10,248 nt of DNA from Gemmatimonadaceae bacterium (GCA_013816695.1 JACDDZ010000045.1:1-10248); one strand, 5' to 3'; positions 1 through 6,796 are shown, counted from the stretch's first letter. Made by a program: numbers and translations. Notes: generated by a model not told the origin, from the sequence alone.

Positions 1-691
1 AGTGCTGGACGACGTCACGCGTCGCGTGAAATTCGAGGATCAATCGATTACCGAGAACACCCGCGCCTCATACCCGCTCAACTACATAAAGAATCACGTT
101 CCGGACGGCCGCGGTGGTCATCCAAAGAACGTCGTTTTCCTCACAGCTGATGCGTTCGGTGTTCTGCCGCCAATCGCGAAGCTGAGTCCTGAGCAGGCTA
201 TGTACTATTTCCTGTCCGGGTACACGGCCAAGGTCGCAGGAACGGAGCGCGGGGTCACCGAGCCCCAGGCAACGTTCAGCGCATGCTTCGGTGCCGTGTT
301 TCTTGTGTGGCACCCGACCAAGTACGCCCACATGCTGGGAGAGCTGTTGCGCGAGCATGGCTCGAATGTCTGGCTCGTCAACACCGGATGGAGCGGCGGG
401 GCATACGGAGTCGGCAAGCGAATGAAGCTTTCGTACACACGCGCGATGGTGGCGGCAGCACTGTCAGGCAAACTGGACAACGCGCCAACAACCGTAGACC
501 CTGTGTTTGGTCTTTCGATCCCGAACGAGGTACCAGACGTTCCGACTGAAGTTTTGAGTACGCGCAAGACCTGGAGTGATGGCGCGGCATACGACGCCCA
601 AGCGAAAAAGCTCGCGGACATGTTCCGCAAGAATTTCGAGAAGTTCGGCGACGTCGCGCCTGCCATCAAGAGCGCGGGACCAAAGGGTTAG
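1..691 (+). CDS. pckA: Phosphoenolpyruvate carboxykinase (ATP), C-terminal part
   Basis: This enzyme converts oxaloacetate plus ATP to PEP, CO2 and ADP in the cytoplasm, the entry step of gluconeogenesis from C4 acids. About 229 C-terminal residues are visible; the frame is open at the left edge, so the first GTG is not a real start. ATP-type PEPCKs are about 530-540 residues, so more than half is missing, including the kinase P-loop. Seen here: [13 protein letters not shown] (the conserved Asn-Thr-Arg region), [11 protein letters not shown], the segment [15 protein letters not shown], and [15 protein letters not shown] followed by the [10 protein letters not shown] helix. These are typical of the ATP-dependent family rather than the GTP type. 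It stops with TAG at 689-691, and an inverted-repeat element begins ten bases later. Family assignment is firm; substrate specificity (ATP) is family knowledge. Confidence 0.96.
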   Translation, partial: VLDDVTRRVKFEDQSITENTRASYPLNYIKNHVPDGRGGHPKNVVFLTADAFGVLPPIAKLSPEQAMYYFLSGYTAKVAGTERGVTEPQATFSACFGAVFLVWHPTKYAHMLGELLREHGSNVWLVNTGWSGGAYGVGKRMKLSYTRAMVAAALSGKLDNAPTTVDPVFGLSIPNEVPDVPTEVLSTRKTWSDGAAYDAQAKKLADMFRKNFEKFGDVAPAIKSAGPKG

Positions 692-701
692 ACGTATCGT
701 T

Positions 702-837
702 ACTGCGCCGCAGAGGACACCAGGACTATTGGGAACGACATTGAGGCATCAGTGCGCAAGTCTTTAACCCCTGATTTTGTAGTCCTCTGTGGCGACCTCT
801 GTGTCCCCTGCGTCCCCTGCGTCCCCTGCGGCGCAGT
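702..837 (+). repeat. Hairpin repeat element, copy 1
   Basis: This imperfect inverted repeat fills the gap between pckA and the HD gene. The left arm (702-727) starts ACTGCGCCGCAG and ends AGGACT; the right arm (781-837) starts AGTCCTCTG and ends CTGCGGCGCAGT, so both ends of the stem pair. The right arm is 57 nt and the left only 26 nt, because the right carries extra minirepeats. The 53-nt loop (728-780) matches the loop of copy 3 (734-756 against 4349-4371, 18 of 23 identical). Its end, CCCCTGATTTTGT, matches copy 2. The element starts 10 nt after the pckA stop and ends 21 nt before the next ATG, so it would lie in the leader of the HD gene if the two are co-transcribed. Confidence 0.8.
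803..829 (+). repeat. 9-nt tandem repeat, three perfect copies
   Basis: GTCCCCTGC occurs three times in a row without change (803-811, 812-820, 821-829). It is preceded by degenerate relatives (GTCCTCTGTGG, ACCTCTGT) from 782. The repeat makes up most of the right arm of hairpin copy 1 and has no matching expansion in the left arm. This suggests slippage-type expansion on one side, or loss on the other. Confidence 0.85.
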
Positions 838-858
838 CGAACGCCAAGAGAATCTGTA

Positions 859-2091
859 ATGCGCTTTGACATAATCAGAGATCCCCTCTGGAACAACATC
901 CGCGTCGACCCAGTCGCACTCCACCTCATAGACACCCCTGCTTTTCAGAGACTTCGCTACGTGCGCCAGCTTGGCTTGGCGCACCTGGTTTATCCCGGCG
1001 CTACGCACTCACGGTTTGAGCACGCGGTGGGTACGTATCATCTGGCACGCCGCGCGATTGCCATGCTGAGCGAGCGGGGCGACATAGATCACCTGCAGGA
1101 TGAGATGCGGATCATTGCTCCCGCCGCCCTGCTGCACGATCTCGGACACTACCCATTTTCGCACGCTCTCGAAGAGATTGGCGCTCTTCACCATGAAGAT
1201 GTCGCCGGCCCGCTGATAACTTCGGGTCCTGTCGCCCGAATCCTCGAGGCGGAGCTCGGCGCCGACGCCCCGGCAAGAATTCACGCTCTGGTTCGCGGGA
1301 AAAGCGTCAGCCCTTTGCAGGGACTGATTTCCGGCTCACTTGACCTGGACAAGATCGAGTATCTCAAGCGCGACGCACTCATGTGCGGCGTGCCCTACGG
1401 GGAAATCGACGTTGACCGCCTCATGAATTCAATGGCGGTAGTCCAGGATCCTGCCGACTCGATGCTGAAGATCGGGGTGATGGAAAAGGCCCTCTCGGCG
1501 CTTGAGTCACTGCTCTTCGCCAAGTATCAGATGTACCGGAACGTCTATTGGCATCATGCAGTCCGGAGTGCGACTTCGATGTACAAACGCCTTGTCGGCG
1601 ACTCCCTGCGCGCCGGCGCATTGAATGGCGGCGAGCTCTCCAGCTTGACCGACGAAGGACTCCTGCACAGACTCGAGTCGTCCGGGAATGGATTGCTCGC
1701 CGCACTCCGGGAACGAAGGCTGTACAAGCGCGCCCTGGAAATTCCTTCCAACGACATCCCCGATGGCCAGTGTGAGTGGATCGCGGAGGACTACGAGCGG
1801 GTAGTCAAAGCTGAAGACGCGATTGCAAATGAGCTGGGAATGAAGACCGGAAGTGTCCTGCTGGACTACCCCGCCAAGACCCAGATGCTGGGCCTCGACA
1901 TTCTCGTCGTCAGGAAGAGTGGCAGAGTGGAGCGGCTCACTGAATCAGGATGGCCGGGGACGGTAAATCTCCCATCGCTGTCTGAACAGCTTTATCGGAG
2001 CACGAGATGGTTGAGGATATTCACGAAGGACAGAATCAATTCGCCAAATGCACTTCGGGCCGCGGTAGAGCGCATAGTTTTCCGGCTGTAA
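859..2091 (+). CDS. HD-domain phosphohydrolase (dNTPase/SAMHD1-like superfamily)
   Basis: A 410-residue soluble protein of the HD metal-dependent phosphohydrolase superfamily. The metal-binding set is complete: His55 (SRFEH), His93-Asp94 (LLHDLGHYPFSH) and Asp164 (LDLDKIEYLKRD), arranged as in bacterial YwfO-like proteins and SAMHD1. The N-terminus, with IRDPLWNNIRVD and FQRLRYVRQLGLAHLVYPGATHSRFEH, is the classic opening of this family. The C-terminal half (about 210-410) resembles the helical accessory part but has no further motif I can name. Family members include dNTP triphosphohydrolases, but substrate cannot be read from sequence. ATG at 859 is preceded by a weak AAGAGA at 846-851. It may be co-transcribed with pckA (167-nt gap filled by a hairpin element) or have its own promoter; none is obvious. 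It converges on the acetoacetyl-CoA synthetase gene. Confidence 0.93.
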   Translation: MRFDIIRDPLWNNIRVDPVALHLIDTPAFQRLRYVRQLGLAHLVYPGATHSRFEHAVGTYHLARRAIAMLSERGDIDHLQDEMRIIAPAALLHDLGHYPFSHALEEIGALHHEDVAGPLITSGPVARILEAELGADAPARIHALVRGKSVSPLQGLISGSLDLDKIEYLKRDALMCGVPYGEIDVDRLMNSMAVVQDPADSMLKIGVMEKALSALESLLFAKYQMYRNVYWHHAVRSATSMYKRLVGDSLRAGALNGGELSSLTDEGLLHRLESSGNGLLAALRERRLYKRALEIPSNDIPDGQCEWIAEDYERVVKAEDAIANELGMKTGSVLLDYPAKTQMLGLDILVVRKSGRVERLTESGWPGTVNLPSLSEQLYRSTRWLRIFTKDRINSPNALRAAVERIVFRL

Positions 2092-2113
2092 CGTGGTGGC
2101 CGTCGAAAGCTTT

Positions 2114-2277
2114 ACTGCAACGGCGGACAGGAGCGATGGAGCGACGGACAAAATCTGAGAAATGCTGACTTTGTTAACTGCGTGCGGCAAACGGACCGAT
2201 GCAGTTCCACCTGATTTTGTTGTCCTCAGATTCTGTCCATCGCTCCTGCGCTCCTGTCCATAGTGGAAGTTGTGGTT
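2114..2277 (+). repeat. Hairpin repeat element, copy 2
   Basis: This sits in the convergent gap between the HD gene (stop at 2091) and the synthetase (stop at 2309). The left arm 2125-2158 and right arm 2226-2259 are each 34 nt and complementary at 30 positions, a strong hairpin with a 67-nt loop. The arms contain 8-nt minirepeats (GGAGCGAT, GGAGCGAC on the left; CGCTCCTG on the right). The loop carries TTTGTTAAC (2170-2178) and TGCAGTTCCACCTGATTTTG (2200-2219), both shared with copy 3. The tail AGTGGAAGTTGTGGTT (2262-2277) matches the tail of copy 3 at 14 of 16 positions. From its position it could act as a two-way transcription end, but there is no flanking T-run on either side, so this is inference. 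Confidence 0.85.
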
Positions 2278-2308
2278 GTCGTTGCCTCAAGACGAACATG
2301 CCGGAAGA

Positions 2309-4258
2309 CTAGACCCGAAGTGCGGGAATATCTCGGAACAGTTCGAGCGCTGAAGGATTAGCGAGTGCATCGGTATTCTTGACAGGCTTTCCATGAACAA
2401 TATTCCGCACCGCGAGCTCACTGATTTTCCCACTGATAGTGCGCGGAATATCCGATACCTGAACGATCACCTTCGGCACATGCAGCGGCGTCGTGTTGTC
2501 CCGGACCTGCTTTCTAATTCGTGCCTGCAACGCATCGTCGAGTTTTACACCTTCGCGCAACCTCACAAAGAGCACGACGCGGACATCGCCCTGGTTTCCG
2601 ATATCCTGTCCAATCGCGATGCTCTCCAGAATTTCCGGCATCTGCTCCACCTGGCGATAAATCTCAGCCGTTCCAATCCGCACTCCACCCGGATTTAGCG
2701 TTGCGTCGCTTCGGCCGTAAATGACCATCCCATTGTGGCTGGTTATCTCCGACCAGTCTCCGTGCCGCCATACACCCGGAAAGAAATCGAAATAGGCCGC
2801 GCGGTATTTCGACCCATCTTGATCGTGCCAGAATTCGACTGGCATGCTCGGAAAGGGTTTCGTACAAACCAGCTCTCCGGGTTCGCCGCACAATGACTGT
2901 CCGTCGTCACTCCACACATCGACCGCCATGGCAAGCGCACGGGTTTGCAGCTCGCCGCGATACACGGGACCAACAGGATTCCCGCCCGCAAAACATGAGA
3001 TGATGTCTGTACCCCCGCTGACGCTCGCAAGATGCACGTCCCGCTTGATATCCTCATAGACATAGTCAAAACTGTGATTTGCCAGCGGGCTGCCAGTAGA
3101 CAGGATAGTTCGAAGCGCCGAAAGATCCTGATTTTCGCGGGGCTTGATTCCGCTCTTTTCACAGAGCGCGAGATACTTGGCGCTGGTTCCGAAAACAGTG
3201 ATACACTCCGCTTCCGCCATCCTCCAGAGGATGTCCTCGTCGCCGGGCGGCAGCGGTGCTCCATCGTACAGGACAATCGTCGCTCCAACCGCCAGACAAC
3301 TTACAAGCCAGTTCCACATCATCCACCCGCAGGTGGAGAAATAGAAAACTCTATCGTCTGGAGTGATGTCTGTGTGCAGCCTCAGCTCCTTGTGATGCTG
3401 GAGAAGCGTCCCGCCCACTCCATGCACCATGCACTTCGGGAGCCCCGTGGTGCCTGACGAGTACATGATGTACAGCGGGTGATTGAATGGAAGACGCTCG
3501 AACTTCGGCGATGTTGCCCCCGGTGATTCGACTCGAACCAGCGGAACGGCAATCCAGCGTTCCACTGAAGGAAGCTTCTGCTTCAGTTCACTGATTCGTT
3601 CAGTCAGGTCGATTCTCTTTCCGGCGTACCTATAGGTCTCCGAGTAAAAACACACTTTCGGCGTGATTTGCCCAAATCGATCCAGAACGCCCTGTGCTCC
3701 GAAATCCGGCGAACAGGATGACCAGATGGCCCCGAGCGATGTCGCGGCGAGCATGGCAATGACGGCGTCAGGAATATTCGGCAGGAAACCAACAACACGG
3801 TCGCCACTCACGACCCCGGCGTCGCGTAGCTGCTCCGCTACCGCCAGGACAGTTGTCGCCAGCTTCTCATAACTCAGTCGCTCCGCAAACCCTTCTTCGT
3901 TCCACGCGACGATTGCCGAGCTCGCGTTTGCCGACAATAGGTTCTCTGCAAAATTCAGCTTTAGATCAGGAAACCAGTAAGGACCGTCAACCGGATCCGG
4001 AGGTTGCATCTTGTTGAGCCCCACTCCAACGCGTTCCGCTGACCCTTCGTAAATCATCTGGCTGAACTCGAGCAACAGCTTCCAGAAGGAACCCCGATCA
4101 TCCACAGACCACCGCCACAATGCAGGGAAGCTGTCGGCGTCGGTGCTACTCAGGTATCCGCGCGAGGCCGCGAGCGCCATGAAGCGTCGCATCTCCGAGC
4201 TGTTGATTCGCTCGAGCGAGGGGACCCATAGCGGGGCGGCATTCGTATCCGTCGTCAT
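2309..4258 (-). CDS. aacS: Acetoacetyl-CoA synthetase (acetoacetate-CoA ligase)
   Basis: A 649-residue adenylate-forming enzyme that activates acetoacetate with ATP and CoA to acetoacetyl-CoA. Seen: LNFAENLL and WSSCSPDFGAQGVLDRFGQI (typical of the acetoacetate subgroup), the AMP-binding loop YSSGTTGLPK (about 266-275), the FSTCGWMMWNW segment, SGGTD (about 414), GRSDATLNPGG (about 515) and the C-terminal catalytic lysine in PRTISGKISE (about 611). Length fits the family (about 650). The frame stays open to an ATG at 4291, but those 11 extra codons lie inside the arm of hairpin copy 3 and lack a Shine-Dalgarno sequence. I therefore chose the ATG at 4258 (MTTDTNAAPLW), with a weak GAAG nine bases upstream. 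It lies downstream of hpd-hmgA on the same strand, where it could use the acetoacetate that tyrosine breakdown releases. Confidence 0.93.
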   Translation of the reverse strand: MTTDTNAAPLWVPSLERINSSEMRRFMALAASRGYLSSTDADSFPALWRWSVDDRGSFWKLLLEFSQMIYEGSAERVGVGLNKMQPPDPVDGPYWFPDLKLNFAENLLSANASSAIVAWNEEGFAERLSYEKLATTVLAVAEQLRDAGVVSGDRVVGFLPNIPDAVIAMLAATSLGAIWSSCSPDFGAQGVLDRFGQITPKVCFYSETYRYAGKRIDLTERISELKQKLPSVERWIAVPLVRVESPGATSPKFERLPFNHPLYIMYSSGTTGLPKCMVHGVGGTLLQHHKELRLHTDITPDDRVFYFSTCGWMMWNWLVSCLAVGATIVLYDGAPLPPGDEDILWRMAEAECITVFGTSAKYLALCEKSGIKPRENQDLSALRTILSTGSPLANHSFDYVYEDIKRDVHLASVSGGTDIISCFAGGNPVGPVYRGELQTRALAMAVDVWSDDGQSLCGEPGELVCTKPFPSMPVEFWHDQDGSKYRAAYFDFFPGVWRHGDWSEITSHNGMVIYGRSDATLNPGGVRIGTAEIYRQVEQMPEILESIAIGQDIGNQGDVRVVLFVRLREGVKLDDALQARIRKQVRDNTTPLHVPKVIVQVSDIPRTISGKISELAVRNIVHGKPVKNTDALANPSALELFRDIPALRV

Positions 4259-4264
4259 ATGCGG

Positions 4265-4468
4265 AAACTTCAAAACTGCAGGGTGCGGCATTCGCCGCGA
4301 GAACGGCGGAGAATGGCGGACAAGATCGGAGAACTGCCCTTTTTTGTTAACAACATTGAATCATCGCTGCGGGTGCAGTTCCCCCTGAATTTGCAGTTCT
4401 CCGTGGTCTCCGCACTTCCTCCGCCTTTCTCGCGGCGAAGCCGCACCATGCAGTTGAAGTTGTAGTTT
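4265..4468 (+). repeat. Hairpin repeat element, copy 3
   Basis: This is the longest copy, between hmgA (stop at 4473) and the acetoacetyl-CoA synthetase start (4258). The core arms 4275-4337 and 4393-4454 are 63 and 62 nt, with roughly 50 paired positions. The stem continues outward, because AACTTCAAAACTGC on the left mirrors GCAGTTGAAGTT on the right. The loop (4338-4392) holds TTTGTTAAC (4343-4351), AACAACATTGAATCATC (4349-4365) and TGCAGTTCCCCCTGAATTTG (4374-4393). These link it to copies 2, 1 and 2 respectively. It begins about five bases past the hmgA stop and ends about six bases before the synthetase ATG, so it forms nearly the whole leader of that gene and could mask its ribosome binding site. 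Confidence 0.85.
4299..4338 (+). repeat. 10-nt minirepeats in the left arm of hairpin copy 3
   Basis: Four consecutive 10-nt units are visible: GAGAACGGCG, GAGAATGGCG, GACAAGATCG, GAGAACTGCC. The opposite arm (4393-4436) has the matching CTCCG/CTCCGC series with a looser period. Copies 1 and 2 have related but different units and periods (9 and 8 nt). Confidence 0.7.
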
Positions 4469-4472
4469 GAGG

Positions 4473-5660
4473 TCAGCTCGTCGGCGGGTTGAACTGTTCG
4501 TGCTGGCCTTCCACCCAGGACTTGTGATAGCTGTCATCCTCGATATTCAAAGCCTGTTTCGCAACCTTGAGCGGGCGAAAGCTGTCCATCATCACAGCGA
4601 GCTCGTCCGTGTTCTTGGCCCCGATGCTTGCCTCTGCGCGACCCGGATGCGGACCGTGCGGAATTCCATCAGGATGATGTGTGATCGAACCAAATTCGAT
4701 TCCCTTCCGGCTCATGAACTCACTCGACGCGTAGTACAACACTTCGTCCGAATCCACATTGCTGTGGTTGTAGGGCGCTGGCACAGCCTCAGGATGAAAG
4801 TCGTATGGCCGCGGGCAGAATGAGCACACAACGAATCCATCCCCCTGAAAAGTCTGGTGAACCGGCGGTGGCTGGTGGACCTTGCCGACGATTGGCTCAA
4901 AGTCGTTGATGTTGAAGGCCCATGGATAGAAGTATCCGTCCCAGCCCACGACGTCGAATGGATGGTGGTCCAGGATGATCTCATTCAATGCATCGTACTG
5001 CTTCACGATAAGCTGAAAATCGCCCATCTCGTCGTGTGGCTCGAGCTGTAACGGCCGGCGAATATCGCGCTCCGAATATGGCGCACCTTCGATGAGCTGG
5101 CCGAACTCATTGCGATACCTCTTCGGCCAGCGCACATGACCTCGACTCTCGAAGATTACGAACTTTGTTTCCTTCGACTCCAGGCGGTACTTGTGCAGAA
5201 TTCCACGATGGATGACCAGGTAGTCGCCTTCGTGGTACGGAAGCTCACCGAACACGCTCTCCAGGACTCCCGCGCCCTTGGCTACGTAAACCAGCTCGTC
5301 GGCCTGCGCGTTCCTGTAAAAATGCTTGTCTTCCCTGTCTGGCTCCGCGTAAAACATCGCCACGTCCTGATTGAACAGGAGTGGAATGCGATCGAGTGTG
5401 GGGCTTCCACCAGCTTTTACTTTCGAAGTCCGAAAGTGCCTATGCCTGAGCGAATGCTCCTCGTCCGCCTCGAGCTTGACCATTTTGAGGCGTTTTGCCG
5501 ACTTTACGGTTGTCGGCGGATGCGTATGGTACAGCAGGGACGAAGTTCCAGTGAAACCTTCGTGCCCCATCAGCTCTTCGGCGTAGAGGCCGCCATTTGG
5601 TTTCCGGAAGGCGATGTGACGTTTCCGCGGAACGGTTCCGAGTGTGTGATAAATCGGCAC
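4473..5660 (-). CDS. hmgA: Homogentisate 1,2-dioxygenase
   Basis: This Fe(II) enzyme opens the ring of homogentisate to maleylacetoacetate, the second committed step of tyrosine catabolism. It is 395 residues from a GTG at 5660 (MPIYHTLGTVPRKRHIAFRK), which matches the usual family N-terminus and lies one base after the hpd stop. GGGGA at 5671-5675 is a plausible ribosome binding site ten bases away. A longer frame opens at 5732, but its first 24 residues overlap hpd and are not family-like, so I reject that start. Cupin-like features: ADELVYVAKGAGVLES and GDYLVIHRGILHKY in the N-terminal half. In the C-terminal half, PYNHSNVDSDEVLYY and GIPHGPHPG contain likely iron ligands His299, Glu306 and His335. 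The sequence resembles the bacterial branch of the family and is shorter than the human enzyme (445). It is translationally coupled to hpd. Confidence 0.93.
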   Translation of the reverse strand: MPIYHTLGTVPRKRHIAFRKPNGGLYAEELMGHEGFTGTSSLLYHTHPPTTVKSAKRLKMVKLEADEEHSLRHRHFRTSKVKAGGSPTLDRIPLLFNQDVAMFYAEPDREDKHFYRNAQADELVYVAKGAGVLESVFGELPYHEGDYLVIHRGILHKYRLESKETKFVIFESRGHVRWPKRYRNEFGQLIEGAPYSERDIRRPLQLEPHDEMGDFQLIVKQYDALNEIILDHHPFDVVGWDGYFYPWAFNINDFEPIVGKVHQPPPVHQTFQGDGFVVCSFCPRPYDFHPEAVPAPYNHSNVDSDEVLYYASSEFMSRKGIEFGSITHHPDGIPHGPHPGRAEASIGAKNTDELAVMMDSFRPLKVAKQALNIEDDSYHKSWVEGQHEQFNPPTS

Positions 5661-5661
5661 T

Positions 5662-6786
5662 CTAGAGATTTCCCCGCGAAGCTTGCTCACGCTCGATGGC
5701 TTCGAACAGCGCCTTGAAATTTCCCTTTCCAAAGCTGCGCGCGCCTTTGCGCTCGATGATTTCGTAAAAGAGCGTCGGGCGATCCTGTACTGGCTTGGAA
5801 AAAATCTGCAGCAGATACCCGTCAGGATCGCGGTCCACCAGGATTCCCAGCTCCTGCAGCGTTTCCAGTGGTTCGTCGATTTTTCCGACTCTCCCCTGAA
5901 GCTCGTCGTAATAGGAGGTCGGAACTGTCAGGAATTCCACGCCGCGATTGCGCAGTGTCGTAACCGTATGAATGATGTCGTCCGTAGCCAGCGCCATGTG
6001 CTGCACTCCGGGCCCGCGATAAAACTCGAGATACTCGTCGATCTGCGATTTCTTTTTCCCTGCAGCCGGCTCGTTGATTGGGAACTTGATCCGCTCATTT
6101 CCATTCGAGACGACCTTGGACATCAGCGACGAATATTCGGTGGAGATATCCTTGTCGTCGAACGAAATCAGATTCTTGAATCCCATCACCCGCTCATAGA
6201 ATTCGACCCAGTAGTTCATCTTGCCGAGCTCCACATTGCCCACGCAATGATCAACGTGAAGGAGTCCTGTCTCCTCTGCCTGATAGCGCGGCTTCATTTC
6301 GCGAAAGCCCGGCAAAAAGAAACCTCTGTAGTTCCTGCGTTCGACCAGCGTGTGCACTGTGTCGCCGTAGATCTTGATGGCGGCAAGCACGACTTCGCCG
6401 TTGTCATCCTGCATCACACGGGGCTCCTGATGCGAAACCGCACCGCGCTCCAAAGCTTTGGTGTAGGCATCGCGTGCGTCGTCAACCCATAGTGCTATGT
6501 CCCGCACTCCATCTCCGTGCGTCTTTACATGTTCGGCTATTTCAGCATCGGCGCCGAGCGATGTTGTAAGGAGCAGCCTGATCTTGTTCTGCGCGAGCAG
6601 GTAGGTAGCCTTGTCGCGCACGCCCGTTTCGGGCCCCCGATAACCAATCAGCTGGAAGCCAAAAGCCGACCTGTAGTAGTGGCTGGCCTGCTTTGCATTC
6701 CCGACGTAGAACTCGATGTAATCGGTTCCATTGATGGGAAAAGTGTCTGTATTGATTTCCGGAGCTGGAAGTGTCGCTGTGCCCAT
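5662..6786 (-). CDS. hpd: 4-Hydroxyphenylpyruvate dioxygenase
   Basis: This enzyme converts 4-hydroxyphenylpyruvate and O2 to homogentisate and CO2, the step before HmgA. It is a two-domain VOC-fold protein of 374 residues. N-terminal domain: DYIEFYVGNAKQASHYYRSAFGF. Catalytic C-terminal domain: LLHVDHCVGNV (iron ligand His180), GVQHMAL (His263) and FYEIIERKG (Glu342), the expected two-His one-Glu set. The C-terminal helix SFGKGNFKALFEAIEREQ closes the active site in the family. An upstream in-frame ATG exists at 6798, but the ATG at 6786 has GGAG (6793-6796) six bases before it, so I prefer 6786. It is first gene of an hpd-hmgA pair; no clear promoter is visible in the 80-base gap upstream, which also contains a terminator for the preceding operon. 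Confidence 0.96.
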   Translation of the reverse strand: MGTATLPAPEINTDTFPINGTDYIEFYVGNAKQASHYYRSAFGFQLIGYRGPETGVRDKATYLLAQNKIRLLLTTSLGADAEIAEHVKTHGDGVRDIALWVDDARDAYTKALERGAVSHQEPRVMQDDNGEVVLAAIKIYGDTVHTLVERRNYRGFFLPGFREMKPRYQAEETGLLHVDHCVGNVELGKMNYWVEFYERVMGFKNLISFDDKDISTEYSSLMSKVVSNGNERIKFPINEPAAGKKKSQIDEYLEFYRGPGVQHMALATDDIIHTVTTLRNRGVEFLTVPTSYYDELQGRVGKIDEPLETLQELGILVDRDPDGYLLQIFSKPVQDRPTLFYEIIERKGARSFGKGNFKALFEAIEREQASRGNL

Positions 6787-6792
6787 TGGATT

Positions 6793-6796
6793 CTCC
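6793..6796 (-). promoter_or_regulatory. Ribosome binding site of hpd
   Basis: GGAG on the minus strand sits six bases before the ATG at 6786. This supports the shorter start over the in-frame ATG at 6798, which overlaps the site. Confidence 0.6.

Noticed and set aside
803..829. Possible CRISPR or spacer-repeat array
   Set aside because: The units are only 9 nt and directly adjacent, with no spacers and no cas genes nearby.
700..1008. Minus-strand frame with a GTQGTQGTQ repeat
   Set aside because: The repeat is just the translated 9-nt tandem repeat of hairpin copy 1; the rest is antisense to the HD gene.
2743..3288. 181-codon minus-strand frame in another phase of the synthetase gene
   Set aside because: Out-of-frame reading of a gene whose own frame carries all the expected ligase motifs; Arg/Ser-rich and featureless.
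702..4468. Hairpin elements as ordinary rho-independent terminators
   Set aside because: The stems are far too long, the loops are 53-67 nt with conserved sequence, and there is no T-run after the stem on either strand. A role in ending transcripts is possible but not of the standard kind.
702..4468. Hairpin elements as IS or MITE with clear target duplications
   Set aside because: The ends are similar (ACTGC/GCAGT), but I could not find direct duplications flanking any copy, so mobility is left as a hypothesis only.
5136..5717. 193-codon plus-strand frame opposite hmgA
   Set aside because: Antisense shadow of hmgA with no family-like motifs and no ribosome binding site.
5683..6492. 269-codon plus-strand open frame opposite hpd
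   Set aside because: It lies wholly inside the well-supported hpd gene on the other strand, has no recognisable domain, and is a known type of codon-bias shadow.
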